A DNA stretch of 64,000 bases from JACVRW01 sp963811055. GTDB lineage: Bacteria > Actinomycetota > Thermoleophilia > Solirubrobacterales > Thermoleophilaceae. Shown piece after piece: positions 36,275-45,206 of this stretch. The DNA lies in assembly GCA_963811055.1 (NCBI GenBank), contig CAWEPQ010000016.1, positions 124,001 through 188,000 on the forward strand, in the 5' to 3' direction. The position numbers and the translations under genes were made by a program. A model generated the notes under the pieces. The model did no database searches. It had not been told where the DNA came from and worked only from the letters and a program-made list of their open reading frames with translations. Every line of letters starts with the position of its first letter. The stretch's first letter is position 1.

Positions 36275-37369
36275 GTGCGCCTACCACGACTCCTGTTCGG
36301 CGTTGCGCTCGCGGCGGTCTCGCTGGCGCTGCTCGCGGGCAGCGCCGAGGCGAGCGCGAAGACCGTGCACCTCCGCGGGACGGCGTACGAGTTCAACAAC
36401 GTCGACCGCCTACTCGGCGGCGCCACGATCCGGGTGGCGGAATACCCGCGCCTCCGCGCCAAGGTCAGGGCCAACGGCACCTACGACCTCGCCGTGCCGG
36501 ACCGCGCGAGGGTCACGCCGTACATCGTCGCCGCCGGCCACCACACGATCTACCTCCAGACCTTCCGCACCGCCGGCGAGGACCTCCAGCGCGTGAACTT
36601 CCAGACGCCCAGCGACGGCATCTACCGCGCGCTCGCCGCGCTGCTCAGCGTGCCGCTCGACGACAAGGGCGAGATCCGCCAGTGCGCGATCGTGTCGACG
36701 TTCAGCACCCGGAACGTCCGCGACCTCGGCTTCCGGCAGTTCACCGGGTACGGGGCGCACGGCGTGGCGGGAGCCACGGCCTTCGCCACTCCCTCGCTGC
36801 CGGCGCCGATCTACTTCAACGACGACGTGATCCCCGACCCGGCACAGCCGCTCTCGTCGATCGACGGCGGGGTCATCTGGACCGGCGTGCCCACCGGGGT
36901 GTACAGGCTCCGCGCCCGGCATCCCTCCACGCGCTTCGCGAGCTTCCTCGCCACCTGCAAGCCGGGTCGCGTGGTCAACGCGAACCCGCCATGGGGCTTC
37001 CACGAGCTCGGCCAGGCCATGCCCGCCACGGTGTCGACCCGCTGGTCGATGGGCGCCGGCGAGCTGCGACTCCGCCGGCTCCGCGTGACCAAGCTCCCGG
37101 CGGGAGCAAAGGTGCGAGTGAGCTGCGCAGGCCGTGGTTGCTCCTTCAAGCGGCGGACGGTCTCGAAGCCCGGCGGCGGCAGCCTCGACGTGCTGGACGC
37201 ACTCGGCCCCACGGCGCCGGTCCTTCGCAAGGGCTGGCGCATCGACGTGCTGGTAACAGCGCACGCCTACGACGGCAAGCTCGTGCGCTGGCGGTTGAGC
37301 GACGCCGGCGGTGTGCGGTGGTCGACGCTCTGCGTGCCGCTCGGCAACACCAAGCCGCGCCACTGCTGA
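36275..37369 (+). CDS. Secreted protein of unknown function
   Basis: 364 residues. A signal peptide (about 1-27) ends near AEASA. Residues about 30-100 look like a carboxypeptidase-regulatory/CNA-B-type strand domain (GGATIRVAEYPRLRAKVRANGTYDLAVPD). The middle holds a Trp-free region with IYFNDDVIPDPAQ, and the C-terminus has four cysteines. No enzyme motif is seen. GTG start 53 bases after the NTF2-like start on the other strand. The stop is 6 bases from the next ATG, so it may lead the downstream run of genes. Confidence 0.6.
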   Translation: MRLPRLLFGVALAAVSLALLAGSAEASAKTVHLRGTAYEFNNVDRLLGGATIRVAEYPRLRAKVRANGTYDLAVPDRARVTPYIVAAGHHTIYLQTFRTAGEDLQRVNFQTPSDGIYRALAALLSVPLDDKGEIRQCAIVSTFSTRNVRDLGFRQFTGYGAHGVAGATAFATPSLPAPIYFNDDVIPDPAQPLSSIDGGVIWTGVPTGVYRLRARHPSTRFASFLATCKPGRVVNANPPWGFHELGQAMPATVSTRWSMGAGELRLRRLRVTKLPAGAKVRVSCAGRGCSFKRRTVSKPGGGSLDVLDALGPTAPVLRKGWRIDVLVTAHAYDGKLVRWRLSDAGGVRWSTLCVPLGNTKPRHC

Positions 37370-37374
37370 GCGCG

Positions 37375-37698
37375 ATGGCCCCCGAGCTACCGGCCCCCGT
37401 CCGCGCCGCCATCGAAGCCTCGAACGCCGCGGACACCGCGGGCTTCCTCGCCGCCTTCACCCCCGACGGCGTGATCGACGACTGGGGCCGCGAATTCCAG
37501 GGAGCGGCAGAGATCACGAGCTGGAGCGATGCCGAGTTCATCGGCGTCGCGGTGACCCTCGAGGTGCTCAGCGCCGCCACGGAGGGAACGGAGACGACGG
37601 TCAGGGCCCAGGTGGGCGGGAACGGCTTCAACGGTCCTTCGACCTTCTCGTTCCAGGTGGAAGGCGATCGCGTCGCGCGCATGACGATCCGGGCGTAG
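37375..37698 (+). CDS. NTF2-like protein
   Basis: 107 residues: helix VRAAIEASNAADTAGFLAAF, TPDGVIDDWGREFQG, and strands ending TFSFQVEGDRVARMTIRA, the pattern of the SnoaL/NTF2-like fold. The Trp-Gly loop VIDDWGREFQG is shared with nuclear transport factor 2-like hydrolases of this group. The role is unknown. Only 10 bases separate it from the citryl-CoA lyase-like gene, so it belongs to the same operon. Confidence 0.72.
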   Translation: MAPELPAPVRAAIEASNAADTAGFLAAFTPDGVIDDWGREFQGAAEITSWSDAEFIGVAVTLEVLSAATEGTETTVRAQVGGNGFNGPSTFSFQVEGDRVARMTIRA

Positions 37699-37708
37699 AG
37701 TCGCCGCG

Positions 37709-38506
37709 ATGCCGATCGGTAAGGCCGGGCCGCCCGTCACCCACATCAGTCAGGCCCATCCCGACAGGGTCGAGGTGCGCGGGCGCGACCTCACTGGCGA
37801 CCTGATGGGCAGGCTCAGCTTCACCGAGTACTTCCACCTGCTCCTCACCGGCGCGGAGCCCACCGAGGAGCAGCGCTACTTCCTCGACCTACTCCTGGTG
37901 GCCATCGCCGAGCACGGAATGATGCCCACCAACGTGGCCGCGCGGATGACGCTCGCGGCCGATCCCGGGTCGCTCCAGGGCGCGGTGGCGGCGGGCATCC
38001 TCGGCTGCGGACCGGTGATCCTCGGCACGGCCGACGCCTGCGCACAGCTGCTCGAAGAGGCACGGCAGAAGGTGGAGTCCGGCGCCCAGCCGGCCGACGT
38101 GGCCGCGGAGCTCGCACAGTCGGTCCACGCATCCGGCGCCAGGCTCCCCGGGTTCGGCCATCCCGTCCACCGGCCGCTCGACCCGCGCGCCGAGCGCATC
38201 CTCGAGCTGGCAGACGAGCGCGGGGTGAGCGGGGTGCACGTGGAGCTGGCCCGGCACCTTCGCGAAGGCGCCGCAGCCGCTTGGGGCAAGCCGCTGACGA
38301 TGAACGTGTCGATGCCGATCGCCGCGGTGATGCTCGACCTGGGCTTCACGTCCGCCACGGTGAAGGCGGTGCCGATCCTCGCGCGCACGGCCGGGCTTCT
38401 CGCTCACCTGGCGGAGGAGCGCGGGCAGCCGCTCGGGTTCCTGATGGCCGGCCACGCCGAGGAGGCCGTGCGGTACGAGCGCCCAGCGGAGGACGGACCC
38501 AACTGA
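37709..38506 (+). CDS. Citryl-CoA lyase-like (citrate synthase fold) protein
   Basis: 265 residues, about half a citrate synthase. It keeps the catalytic-core segments EHGMMPTNVAARMT, SLQGAVAAGILGCGPVILG, and LPGFGHPVHRPLDPRA, followed by MNVSMPIAAVMLDLGF. Short proteins with this pattern are annotated as citryl-CoA lyase, which cleaves citryl-CoA to acetyl-CoA and oxaloacetate. The substrate here may be another 2-hydroxyacyl-CoA. Its TGA overlaps the CTG of the next gene (CTGA), the same coupling as ATGA elsewhere. Confidence 0.78.
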   Translation: MPIGKAGPPVTHISQAHPDRVEVRGRDLTGDLMGRLSFTEYFHLLLTGAEPTEEQRYFLDLLLVAIAEHGMMPTNVAARMTLAADPGSLQGAVAAGILGCGPVILGTADACAQLLEEARQKVESGAQPADVAAELAQSVHASGARLPGFGHPVHRPLDPRAERILELADERGVSGVHVELARHLREGAAAAWGKPLTMNVSMPIAAVMLDLGFTSATVKAVPILARTAGLLAHLAEERGQPLGFLMAGHAEEAVRYERPAEDGPN

Positions 38507-39807
38507 TCCTCGCGCCCGAGGTCGAGACCCGCCCCTGGGAGGAGCAGCTGGCCGTGGACGACGCGAGCTACGCCAGCCAGCTGGCCCACCTATTCGAGCA
38601 CTCGGCCTTCTATCGCGACAAGCTCGCGGCGGTCGGGTGCACCTCGGCCGGCGAGGCCGGCGGACTCGAGCAGATCGAGCGGCTGCCGCTCACCGAGAAG
38701 CGCGAACTGAGGGACAGCTGCACGCCCGGCAACCCGATCGGCGCCCATCTCTGTGCCGAGCCGGCCGAGATCGTCCGGATCTACTCCACGAGCGGCACCA
38801 CCGGACAGCCCAGCTACATCCCACTCACGGCCGGTGACCTCGACAACTGGGTCACGGGATCGGCGCGGAGCTACGCGGCCTCGGGCGTCCAGGCGGGCGA
38901 GCGCGTGGTCAGCACCTACAACGCCGGCCCGTTCGTGGCGGGGGCGGCACTGGCCTCGTTCGATCGCATCGGGCTCACGCATATCCCGGTCGGAACCGGG
39001 AACACCGAGCGGCTCGTCCGCGCCATCGAGCTGCTCCGCCCCGAGGCCGCCGTGCTCACGCCGTCGTACGCGGCCCACCTCGTCGAGTGGGCGGGCGAGC
39101 GGGGCTTCGACCTCCGGGCGTCGAGCGTCCGGCGCGTGCTCGTGGCAGGCGAGCCCGGCGGTGGCGAGCCGGCCTTCCGCGCGGCACTCGAGGAGGGCTG
39201 GGGCGCGCGCGTGACCGAGGCGATGGGCATCGGCGACATCGGCGTGTCGCTATGGGGCGAGTGCGAGGAGCAGGACGGGATGCACCTCGGCGCTCGCGGC
39301 TTCGTGCACGCGGAGGTGATCGAGCCCGGCACGGGAGCCGCGCTCGCGTTCGACGACGGCGCCACCGGAGAGCTCGTCCTGACGCACCTCCGCCACCGCG
39401 CGGCTCCGCTGCTGCGGTTTCGGACCCGCGACCACGTACAGGTGCGCACCGGCCCCTGCGGCTGCGGTCGCACCAGCCCGCGAGTGCGCTGCATCGGCCG
39501 CACGGACGACATGCTGATCGTGCGCGGCGTGAACGTGTTCCCGTCGGCGATACGCGAGGTGGTCAGCGCATTCGCCCCCGACGTGAGCGGCCACATCCTC
39601 GTCAGGCCGAGCGCGCCGGGCGTGAAGCAGGAGCCGCCGCTGCCGGTGAGCGTCGAGCTGGCGCAGAGCCACGCCGGCGGCCACGCGCTCGCCGAGGCCA
39701 TACGCGAGAGACTGCGTGCTGCGCTGGTCGTGCAGACACACGTGGAGCTCGTGCCGTGGGGCAGCCTTCAGCGCAGCGAGTACAAGTCGAAGCTCGTCGA
39801 GCACTAG
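38503..39807 (+). CDS. Phenylacetate-CoA ligase-like AMP-forming ligase
   Basis: 434 residues from CTG 38503. ANL-superfamily features: the ATP loop YSTSGTTGQP near 88, the acceptor region GIGDIGVSLWGE, FRTRDHVQV, GRTDDMLIVRGVNVFPSAI and the C-terminal KSKL lysine. PaaK-type ligases make acyl-CoA from aryl acids. No ATG, GTG or TTG precedes the conserved PEVETRPWEE start in this frame, but CTG 38503 overlaps the previous stop and follows GGAGG at 10 bases. GTG 38554 also has a good site but would drop that start. It is part of the tight gene run from 36.3 kb. Confidence 0.8.
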   Translation: MILAPEVETRPWEEQLAVDDASYASQLAHLFEHSAFYRDKLAAVGCTSAGEAGGLEQIERLPLTEKRELRDSCTPGNPIGAHLCAEPAEIVRIYSTSGTTGQPSYIPLTAGDLDNWVTGSARSYAASGVQAGERVVSTYNAGPFVAGAALASFDRIGLTHIPVGTGNTERLVRAIELLRPEAAVLTPSYAAHLVEWAGERGFDLRASSVRRVLVAGEPGGGEPAFRAALEEGWGARVTEAMGIGDIGVSLWGECEEQDGMHLGARGFVHAEVIEPGTGAALAFDDGATGELVLTHLRHRAAPLLRFRTRDHVQVRTGPCGCGRTSPRVRCIGRTDDMLIVRGVNVFPSAIREVVSAFAPDVSGHILVRPSAPGVKQEPPLPVSVELAQSHAGGHALAEAIRERLRAALVVQTHVELVPWGSLQRSEYKSKLVEH

Positions 39808-39823
39808 TCAAGGGAGGGAGCCG

Positions 39824-40408
39824 GTGAAGAAGCTTCAGAGCCAGGGTGTTCACCACATCACGATCGTGGGGGCAACCCGGCAGACGTCGATCGACTTCTG
39901 GGAGGGCGTGCTCGGCATGCCGTTCGTGTTCGAGCAGCCCAACCTCGACAACGAGTCCGAGAGCCACCTCTACTTCGATCCGGGCGACGGTCGCCTGATC
40001 ACGATCTTCACCAACGAGGAGCGCCAGGCGGATCCGAGCCGCACGCCCACCGACCCCGGCTGCGTGCACCACCTGGCGTTCGCTGTCTCGCAGGCCACCT
40101 TCTTCCAGGCGGTGGGGCGTCTCGACGAGCGCGGTATCCGGCACAGCGGGGTGAAGGACCGGGGCTTCATGGACTCGATCTACTTCGAGGACCCGCTCGG
40201 CCTGCTGATCGAGCTCGCGTCGTACCGCTTCGAGCCGCCCGCCGGCCACACGCACGCCGACGTTCTGCTCGAGGCGCACAAGCTGCGTGTGGAGCGCGGC
40301 GACTACAACATCGACCGCGAGCATCTCGCCGATGCGATCGAGCTGCTCGTCACGAGGTCGCGGGAGACGCTCTCCGACGACCGCTCACCCAAGGACCCCT
40401 ACAAGTAA
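39824..40408 (+). CDS. VOC family dioxygenase-like protein
   Basis: 194 residues. Two VOC modules are arranged as in extradiol dioxygenases/glyoxalases. The metal ligands look present: H in GVHHITIVG, H in CVHHLAFAV and E in LLIELASYRF, a His-His-Glu set. An extra C-terminal helix (about 145-194) is unusual. The enzyme may cleave or isomerise an aromatic or hydroxyacid CoA-related compound, but this is inferred from context only. GTG start behind the strong site AGGGAGGGAG. Coupled to the CoA ligase (16-base gap) and GST (12-base gap). Confidence 0.78.
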   Translation: MKKLQSQGVHHITIVGATRQTSIDFWEGVLGMPFVFEQPNLDNESESHLYFDPGDGRLITIFTNEERQADPSRTPTDPGCVHHLAFAVSQATFFQAVGRLDERGIRHSGVKDRGFMDSIYFEDPLGLLIELASYRFEPPAGHTHADVLLEAHKLRVERGDYNIDREHLADAIELLVTRSRETLSDDRSPKDPYK

Positions 40409-40420
40409 CCGGGAGGACCG

Positions 40421-41107
40421 ATGGCCGAGAACACCCTGAACATCCTCAAGCCGAGCGTGAACAACCTGAGCACCCGGATCTTCGTGCGCGCCGCCGGGCT
40501 CGACTTCGACGAGCAGGACGTATGGGGCGCCACCACGAGCCCCGAGTTCCTCGCGAAGGACCCGGCCCACCTCACTCCGCTGCTCGAGGAGGCCGGGCTG
40601 CCGAAGGGCTCGCTCTGGGAGAGCTGCGCGATCATGCAGTACCTGTGCAACAAGCACGACCTGGGTGACCTCTACCCCAAGGACCCGGGCCGGCGGGCGA
40701 TGGTGGACAGCGCGATGTTCTACCTGATCGGCACCCTCTATCCGCTCGTCGCGCGCGCCACCTATCCGACGCTCGGGTTCCCGCAGTACCCCGGCGAGGT
40801 GGCCACCTCCGCCGCCGGCGACGACCTCAAGGCGCGCGCCCAGCAGGACGCCACCGACGCGATCGCCGAGCCGCTGGACGCCTACCGGTCGTTCTTCCTC
40901 GACGGCAAGCGGTTCATCGGTGGCGACAGCCCCTCGATCGCGGACATCCGCCTGGCCGCGACGCTCGAGTTCCTCCGCGTGATCGACTACGAGTTCCCGG
41001 ACTGGGCCGAGGAGTACATGGCCGCGATGGAGACCACCCTCGGCGACGCCTACACCGAGCCGGCCACCGACGTGCGCGGGTTCGTGGGCCAGATGAAGGG
41101 GTCGTAA
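40421..41107 (+). CDS. Glutathione S-transferase-like protein
   Basis: 228 residues with a thioredoxin-fold N-terminus (LNILKPSVNNLSTRIFV, a Ser in the catalytic position), the glutathione-site ESCAIMQYL, and an all-helical C-terminal half with IGGDSPSIADIRLAATLEF. Actinobacteria usually make mycothiol, not glutathione, so the thiol cofactor is uncertain. Such proteins in catabolic clusters often open aromatic epoxides or isomerise ring-cleavage products. ATG start. Its TAA ends 6 bases before the start of nagA. Confidence 0.78.
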   Translation: MAENTLNILKPSVNNLSTRIFVRAAGLDFDEQDVWGATTSPEFLAKDPAHLTPLLEEAGLPKGSLWESCAIMQYLCNKHDLGDLYPKDPGRRAMVDSAMFYLIGTLYPLVARATYPTLGFPQYPGEVATSAAGDDLKARAQQDATDAIAEPLDAYRSFFLDGKRFIGGDSPSIADIRLAATLEFLRVIDYEFPDWAEEYMAAMETTLGDAYTEPATDVRGFVGQMKGS

Positions 41108-41112
41108 CGGCG

Positions 41113-42210
41113 CTGATCAGCGGGCGCCTGGCCCGCGGCGGCGCGCTCGAGGCCGGATGGCTGGAGGTCCGCGGGGAGCGCATCGCCGACGTGGGCACCG
41201 GCAGCCCGCCACGAACGGACGGCGAGCATCACGACGGGATCGTCGCGCCGGGCCTGTGCGACCTCCAGGTGAACGGCGCCGGCGGACACGAGATCACCGG
41301 CGGAGCCGCGGCCCTGGACGCGATCGACGCGATCCAGCTGGAGCACGGCGTGACCAGCTACCTGCCCACGATCGTGACCACCGACGACGCGGCGGTGGAG
41401 CGCTCGCTCGCGAAGCTCGAGGAGCGCGTGGCCGATCCGTCGTCGCCCGTGGCGGGAATACACCTGGAGGGTCCGTTCCTCGACGAGGCGCACGCCGGGA
41501 TGCACCTGGCCGCGGGCCTGCGCTCGCCGGCGGATGGCGTTCCCTCCTACTTCGCATCGCAGGCCGTCCGGCTGGTCACGATCGCGCCGGAGCTGCCCGG
41601 CGCGCTCGAACTGATCACGGCGCTGCGCGCCCGCGGCGTGGCGGTGGCGCTGGGTCACTCCGGCGCGTCGGAGGAGGTGGCGCGGAGCGCCATCGACGCC
41701 GGCGCGAGTCTCGTCACCCACGTCTTCAACGCGATGGCCCCCCTCCACCATCGAAAGCCCGGCCTGGCGGGGGTGGCCCTCGCCGACCCGCGCGCCGGCG
41801 TGAGCGTCATCGCCGACGGGGTCCACGTGCATCCGCTGGTGCTCGAGCTGATCCGGCGCGCCGCCGGACCGCGCGTGGTCCTGATCAGCGACGCGAGCGC
41901 GGCGGCCGCGGCGCCGCCCGGCAGCTACCGCCTGGCCGGCGTGGAGATCGAGAGCTCGCCCTCGGGTGTCGTGGAGACCGCGGAGGGGCGGCTGGCGGGA
42001 ACCGCTCTGACGCTCGACGGCGCCCTGCGCAACTGGGCGTCGATGACGGATGCCACGCTGGGCGAGGCGGTGGCCGCGGCCACCGAGGCGCCCGCGCGAG
42101 CGCTCGGGCTCAACGCCGGACTCGAACCCGGCGCGGTGGCCGACATCGTGCTGCTCGACGAGGGCGGCGTGGTCCAGCGCGTGATGCGCCGCGGCCGCTG
42201 GCTCGGCTGA
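41113..42210 (+). CDS. nagA: N-acetylglucosamine-6-phosphate deacetylase
   Basis: 365 residues from CTG 41113. TIM-barrel amidohydrolase motifs: VAPGLCDLQVNGAGG, HLEGPFLDEAHAG (metal Glu), LGHSGAS and THVFNAMAPLHHRKPG (metal histidines), DGVHVH, and LISDA (catalytic Asp). It removes acetate from GlcNAc-6-P. The only usual start in frame is GTG 41191, which would delete the first 26 residues (ISGRLARGGALEAGWLEVRG). CTG 41113 keeps them and sits 12 bases behind GAAGGGG. It is the last gene of the plus-strand run. Confidence 0.85.
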   Translation: MISGRLARGGALEAGWLEVRGERIADVGTGSPPRTDGEHHDGIVAPGLCDLQVNGAGGHEITGGAAALDAIDAIQLEHGVTSYLPTIVTTDDAAVERSLAKLEERVADPSSPVAGIHLEGPFLDEAHAGMHLAAGLRSPADGVPSYFASQAVRLVTIAPELPGALELITALRARGVAVALGHSGASEEVARSAIDAGASLVTHVFNAMAPLHHRKPGLAGVALADPRAGVSVIADGVHVHPLVLELIRRAAGPRVVLISDASAAAAAPPGSYRLAGVEIESSPSGVVETAEGRLAGTALTLDGALRNWASMTDATLGEAVAAATEAPARALGLNAGLEPGAVADIVLLDEGGVVQRVMRRGRWLG

Positions 42211-42218
42211 GGCCGGCC

Positions 42219-43484
42219 TCAGGCCGCGGTGGCCGCCGTGTCCGCGTCGACCGTCTCCACGGTGTCCGCCGGCACGTTCTGCCGCCGAGACAGGACGAGG
42301 AACGGCAGCGCGAGCGCTGAGATGCCGGCGCTCATCAGATAGGTCGGCCCGTAGCCCCAGGCGTCGGCCGCCTTGCCGAGCGGCGGCTGTGCCCAGACGC
42401 CGCCGCTCGAGCTCATCATCGAGTCGAACGAGAGGATCGTGGCCCGCTGGCGCGACGGGATCATGCCGTTGATGTAGGTCTGGCGGATCGGCATCGTGGC
42501 CGCGAACAGCAAGCCCCAGACGGCGGTGAGCCCGATCACGGGCCAGAAGCTGTCGATGGCCCCGATCAGCGCGAGCGTGGCGGTGCTGAGCGCCGCGAGC
42601 GCGATCAGCGCCGAGGTGCGGCGGTGGAAGAGGCCTCGGATCCATGGCGCCGCCATCCCGCCGAGGATCTGCGCGCCTGCCACCAGCGCGGCCGCCAGTC
42701 CCGCCACCTGGTACGCCTCGGGGTCGCCGTAGAGCTCCAGCAGGTACGGCTGGAGCGCATAGAAGGCATAGAGGCCGACGCCTCCGGCGAACAGCGATTC
42801 GACCATCAGCCACTTGACGGCCGGCACGCGCCAGCCGTATTCGATCGAGGCCGAGGCGATCTTCCGCATCTCCGCGACCGGCCGGCCCCCCTTCTCCGGG
42901 GTGAAGCCGACGTCGTGCATGAGCCTGAACGCGAGCACGAACATCACCCCCAGCACCACGCCGCGCAGCACGAACGGCACGCCCAGGCTGGTCTGCTCGG
43001 CGATGAACCCGCCTGCCACCGAGCCCGTGAGCATTGCCACGCCTGTGACCACCTGGCCGCGCCCGAACACCGATTCCAGCGTTCCCGTGTACCCCGTTGC
43101 CGTGAGCGCGTCCACCAGCCAGGCCTCAACCGCTCCGGAGAAGAACGTGAAGCCGAGCCCGAGAAGCAGCGACGCGATCGCCCACTGCCAGAACGGGGCC
43201 TCGATCTGCCACAGGAGCACGTAGAGCAGCGTCGACGCGGCCAGCGTGACGGTGCCGAGCAGATACGAGGCGCGGCGGCCCACCGTGTCGGCCACGATCC
43301 CGGTGGGCACCTCGAACAGCACCATCCCGAGCGTGAAGCACGCGTTGGCGGCGAACGCCTGCAGGTTCGAGAGGCCGGCGTCGAGCAGGAAGATCGTGTT
43401 GATGCCCCAGATCAGGGATGCCGCCAGCGTGTTCCCGAGCAGGAGCACGAGGTAGGTCCGCTGGATGGATCTGGGGGTGGGCAC
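42219..43484 (-). CDS. MFS transporter
   Basis: 421 residues with 12 membrane helices. The loop 2-3 motif is GIVADTVGRRASYLLG, typical of the major facilitator superfamily, and the second half has a matching MIPSRQRATILSFDS loop. The short C-terminal tail is acidic. The substrate is unknown; relatives include drug and sugar exporters. GTG start. It converges with nagA, with 8 bases between the stops. Confidence 0.85.
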   Translation of the reverse strand: MPTPRSIQRTYLVLLLGNTLAASLIWGINTIFLLDAGLSNLQAFAANACFTLGMVLFEVPTGIVADTVGRRASYLLGTVTLAASTLLYVLLWQIEAPFWQWAIASLLLGLGFTFFSGAVEAWLVDALTATGYTGTLESVFGRGQVVTGVAMLTGSVAGGFIAEQTSLGVPFVLRGVVLGVMFVLAFRLMHDVGFTPEKGGRPVAEMRKIASASIEYGWRVPAVKWLMVESLFAGGVGLYAFYALQPYLLELYGDPEAYQVAGLAAALVAGAQILGGMAAPWIRGLFHRRTSALIALAALSTATLALIGAIDSFWPVIGLTAVWGLLFAATMPIRQTYINGMIPSRQRATILSFDSMMSSSGGVWAQPPLGKAADAWGYGPTYLMSAGISALALPFLVLSRRQNVPADTVETVDADTAATAA

Positions 43485-43532
43485 GTCCTAATGACCGGAC
43501 GCGTTCCGCAGGCTCATCGCTACGGTCCGGCG

Positions 43533-44063
43533 ATGCGCGCCCGCAGTGTGACGCTACTGATCGCGGACCTCCCCATGCTCGATGCCGCGCTGGACGGGGC
43601 CGAGCCGCTCTCCCGCGCGCTGGGGGGCTGCGCGGTGGCTGACGACTGGGAGGCCTTCCCCGAGGCGCTGCCGGCTGCGCGGGATGGACTGGCCATGGAT
43701 CCGGAGAGCGCTCGCTGGGGAACTCGTTTCTTCTTCGTCGACGAGCCGCGGACGCTCGTGGGCTGGGGCGGGTTCAAGGGCCCGCCGGCGGACGGCGTGG
43801 TCGAGCTCGGCTACGCCGTGGCCCCGGCTTTCCGTGGGCGCGGGATAGCGAGCGACGCCGTGCTGCAGATGCTCGACGACGCGTTCTCGGATGACCGGGT
43901 GAACGCCGTGATCGCGCACACGCTCGCCGAGCCGGGGCCATCCACCAGGGTGCTGGACAAGACCGGCTTCGCTCACGACGGCGAGGTGGACGGCGGCGAT
44001 GACGTTCCCGTGTGGCGCTGGAGCCGGGCACGCTCAGCGCGCCAGGCCGAGCACCTCACGTAG
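43533..44063 (+). CDS. GNAT family N-acetyltransferase
   Basis: 176 residues. The GNAT acetyl-CoA binding segment VELGYAVAPAFRGRGIASDAVLQM (Q/RxxGxG/A) is clear, followed by NAVIAHTLAEPGPSTRVLDKTGF. It resembles RimJ/RimL-type acetyltransferases that modify N-termini or small molecules. The ATG at 43533 is 48 bases from the divergent MFS start. Its last 30 bases overlap the convergent ABC-2 permease gene. The acceptor is unknown. Confidence 0.82.
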   Translation: MRARSVTLLIADLPMLDAALDGAEPLSRALGGCAVADDWEAFPEALPAARDGLAMDPESARWGTRFFFVDEPRTLVGWGGFKGPPADGVVELGYAVAPAFRGRGIASDAVLQMLDDAFSDDRVNAVIAHTLAEPGPSTRVLDKTGFAHDGEVDGGDDVPVWRWSRARSARQAEHLT

Positions 44064-45206
44064 CTTCGCTGGGCGCCCCATGCGCAGGATCGAGCGCTCG
44101 TAGATGCGCGCGCAGACCCTGAGCAGCAGCGCTGCGCTCGCAATCAGGACGCCGAGCGAAAGGACGATCTCCAGCGCCCCGGCCTCGCCCAGCGCCACGC
44201 GGGCGGGCATCGCTATCGGCGAGGAGATCGGAACGATGGACACCACCTTCGCCAGCGTGGACGACGGATCGTCGAGCGCGGGAAAGACCACCACGTACGA
44301 GGCGATGAGCAGGAACGTGAGCGGCGTGCTGGATGCCTGGAGGTCCTCCTGGCGCGACACGGACACCCCGGCGATGGCATACAGCGTGGCGTAGAAGGCG
44401 TACCCGAACAGGAACCACACGAGCGCCACGCCGAGCGCCCCGACCACGGACACGGTCAGCTCCACGGCGCCCGAGGCCGCTGCCAGGGCCAGGCCCACCA
44501 CCCCGGCCAGGAGCAGCTGCCCCAGGCCGAGCAGGCCGATGCCGAGGATCTTCCCGGTCAGGAGCGGGCGCGGGTTGATCGCCGCCAGAAGCACCTCGAC
44601 CACGCGCGACGCCTTCTCCTCCACCACCCCGGTGGCCACGGCCACGCCGAACACGATCAGCTGCCCGTACAGGAGGAGCGAGGCGGTGAACGCCACTCCG
44701 GAGCTGCCGTCGTCGTCGTCCGGCTCCAGCGCCGTGGTCGTGAGCGGTGGCGGATCGAGCGCTCGCCGCACCTCGCCTCGGTCGAGGCCCTGTCGGCGCA
44801 GCGCCTCCTCCGAGCGCACCTGGTGCGCGCTGACCTGGAGGAGCTGAGCCAGCTCGTCCGGCGGCTCGTCGAGCGTGATCAGCTCCCCATCCACCAGGGC
44901 GGCGTCCACGTCCTCGTCGCGAACGGCGGCTCGGGCCTGAGCCGGGTTGGCGAACCTCTGTACGTGGATGCGCGCGTCGAACTGCTTCTCCAGCGAGCGC
45001 GCCGTCCGCGCGATCGCCGCCGACTCCGCGCCCTGAACGCCCACGTCGAAGCTCTCTGGATCGTCCCCTCCGAGCACCCCGGCCAGGATCGCCACGGCCG
45101 CCACCAGCCCGACGATCACCGCCGTGGAGATCTGGAAGCTGCGCTGCCGGATCCGCTCGCTGAGCTCCCGGCGCGCCACCAGCAGCATCGCCTGGCGGTC
45201 GCTCAT
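44034..45206 (-). CDS. ABC-2 type exporter permease (NatB-like)
   Basis: 390 residues. An N-terminal membrane helix (about 27-45) is followed by an extracytoplasmic domain (about 50-175), and then five or six clustered helices. ARRELSERIRQRSFQIS before the first helix and EEKASRVVEVLLAAINPRPLLTGKI in the middle are typical of the Na+-efflux/ABC-2 permease group. It would work with the ATPase just upstream on this strand (4-base ATGA overlap). Substrate unknown. Confidence 0.82.
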   Translation of the reverse strand: MSDRQAMLLVARRELSERIRQRSFQISTAVIVGLVAAVAILAGVLGGDDPESFDVGVQGAESAAIARTARSLEKQFDARIHVQRFANPAQARAAVRDEDVDAALVDGELITLDEPPDELAQLLQVSAHQVRSEEALRRQGLDRGEVRRALDPPPLTTTALEPDDDDGSSGVAFTASLLLYGQLIVFGVAVATGVVEEKASRVVEVLLAAINPRPLLTGKILGIGLLGLGQLLLAGVVGLALAAASGAVELTVSVVGALGVALVWFLFGYAFYATLYAIAGVSVSRQEDLQASSTPLTFLLIASYVVVFPALDDPSSTLAKVVSIVPISSPIAMPARVALGEAGALEIVLSLGVLIASAALLLRVCARIYERSILRMGRPAKLREVLGLAR

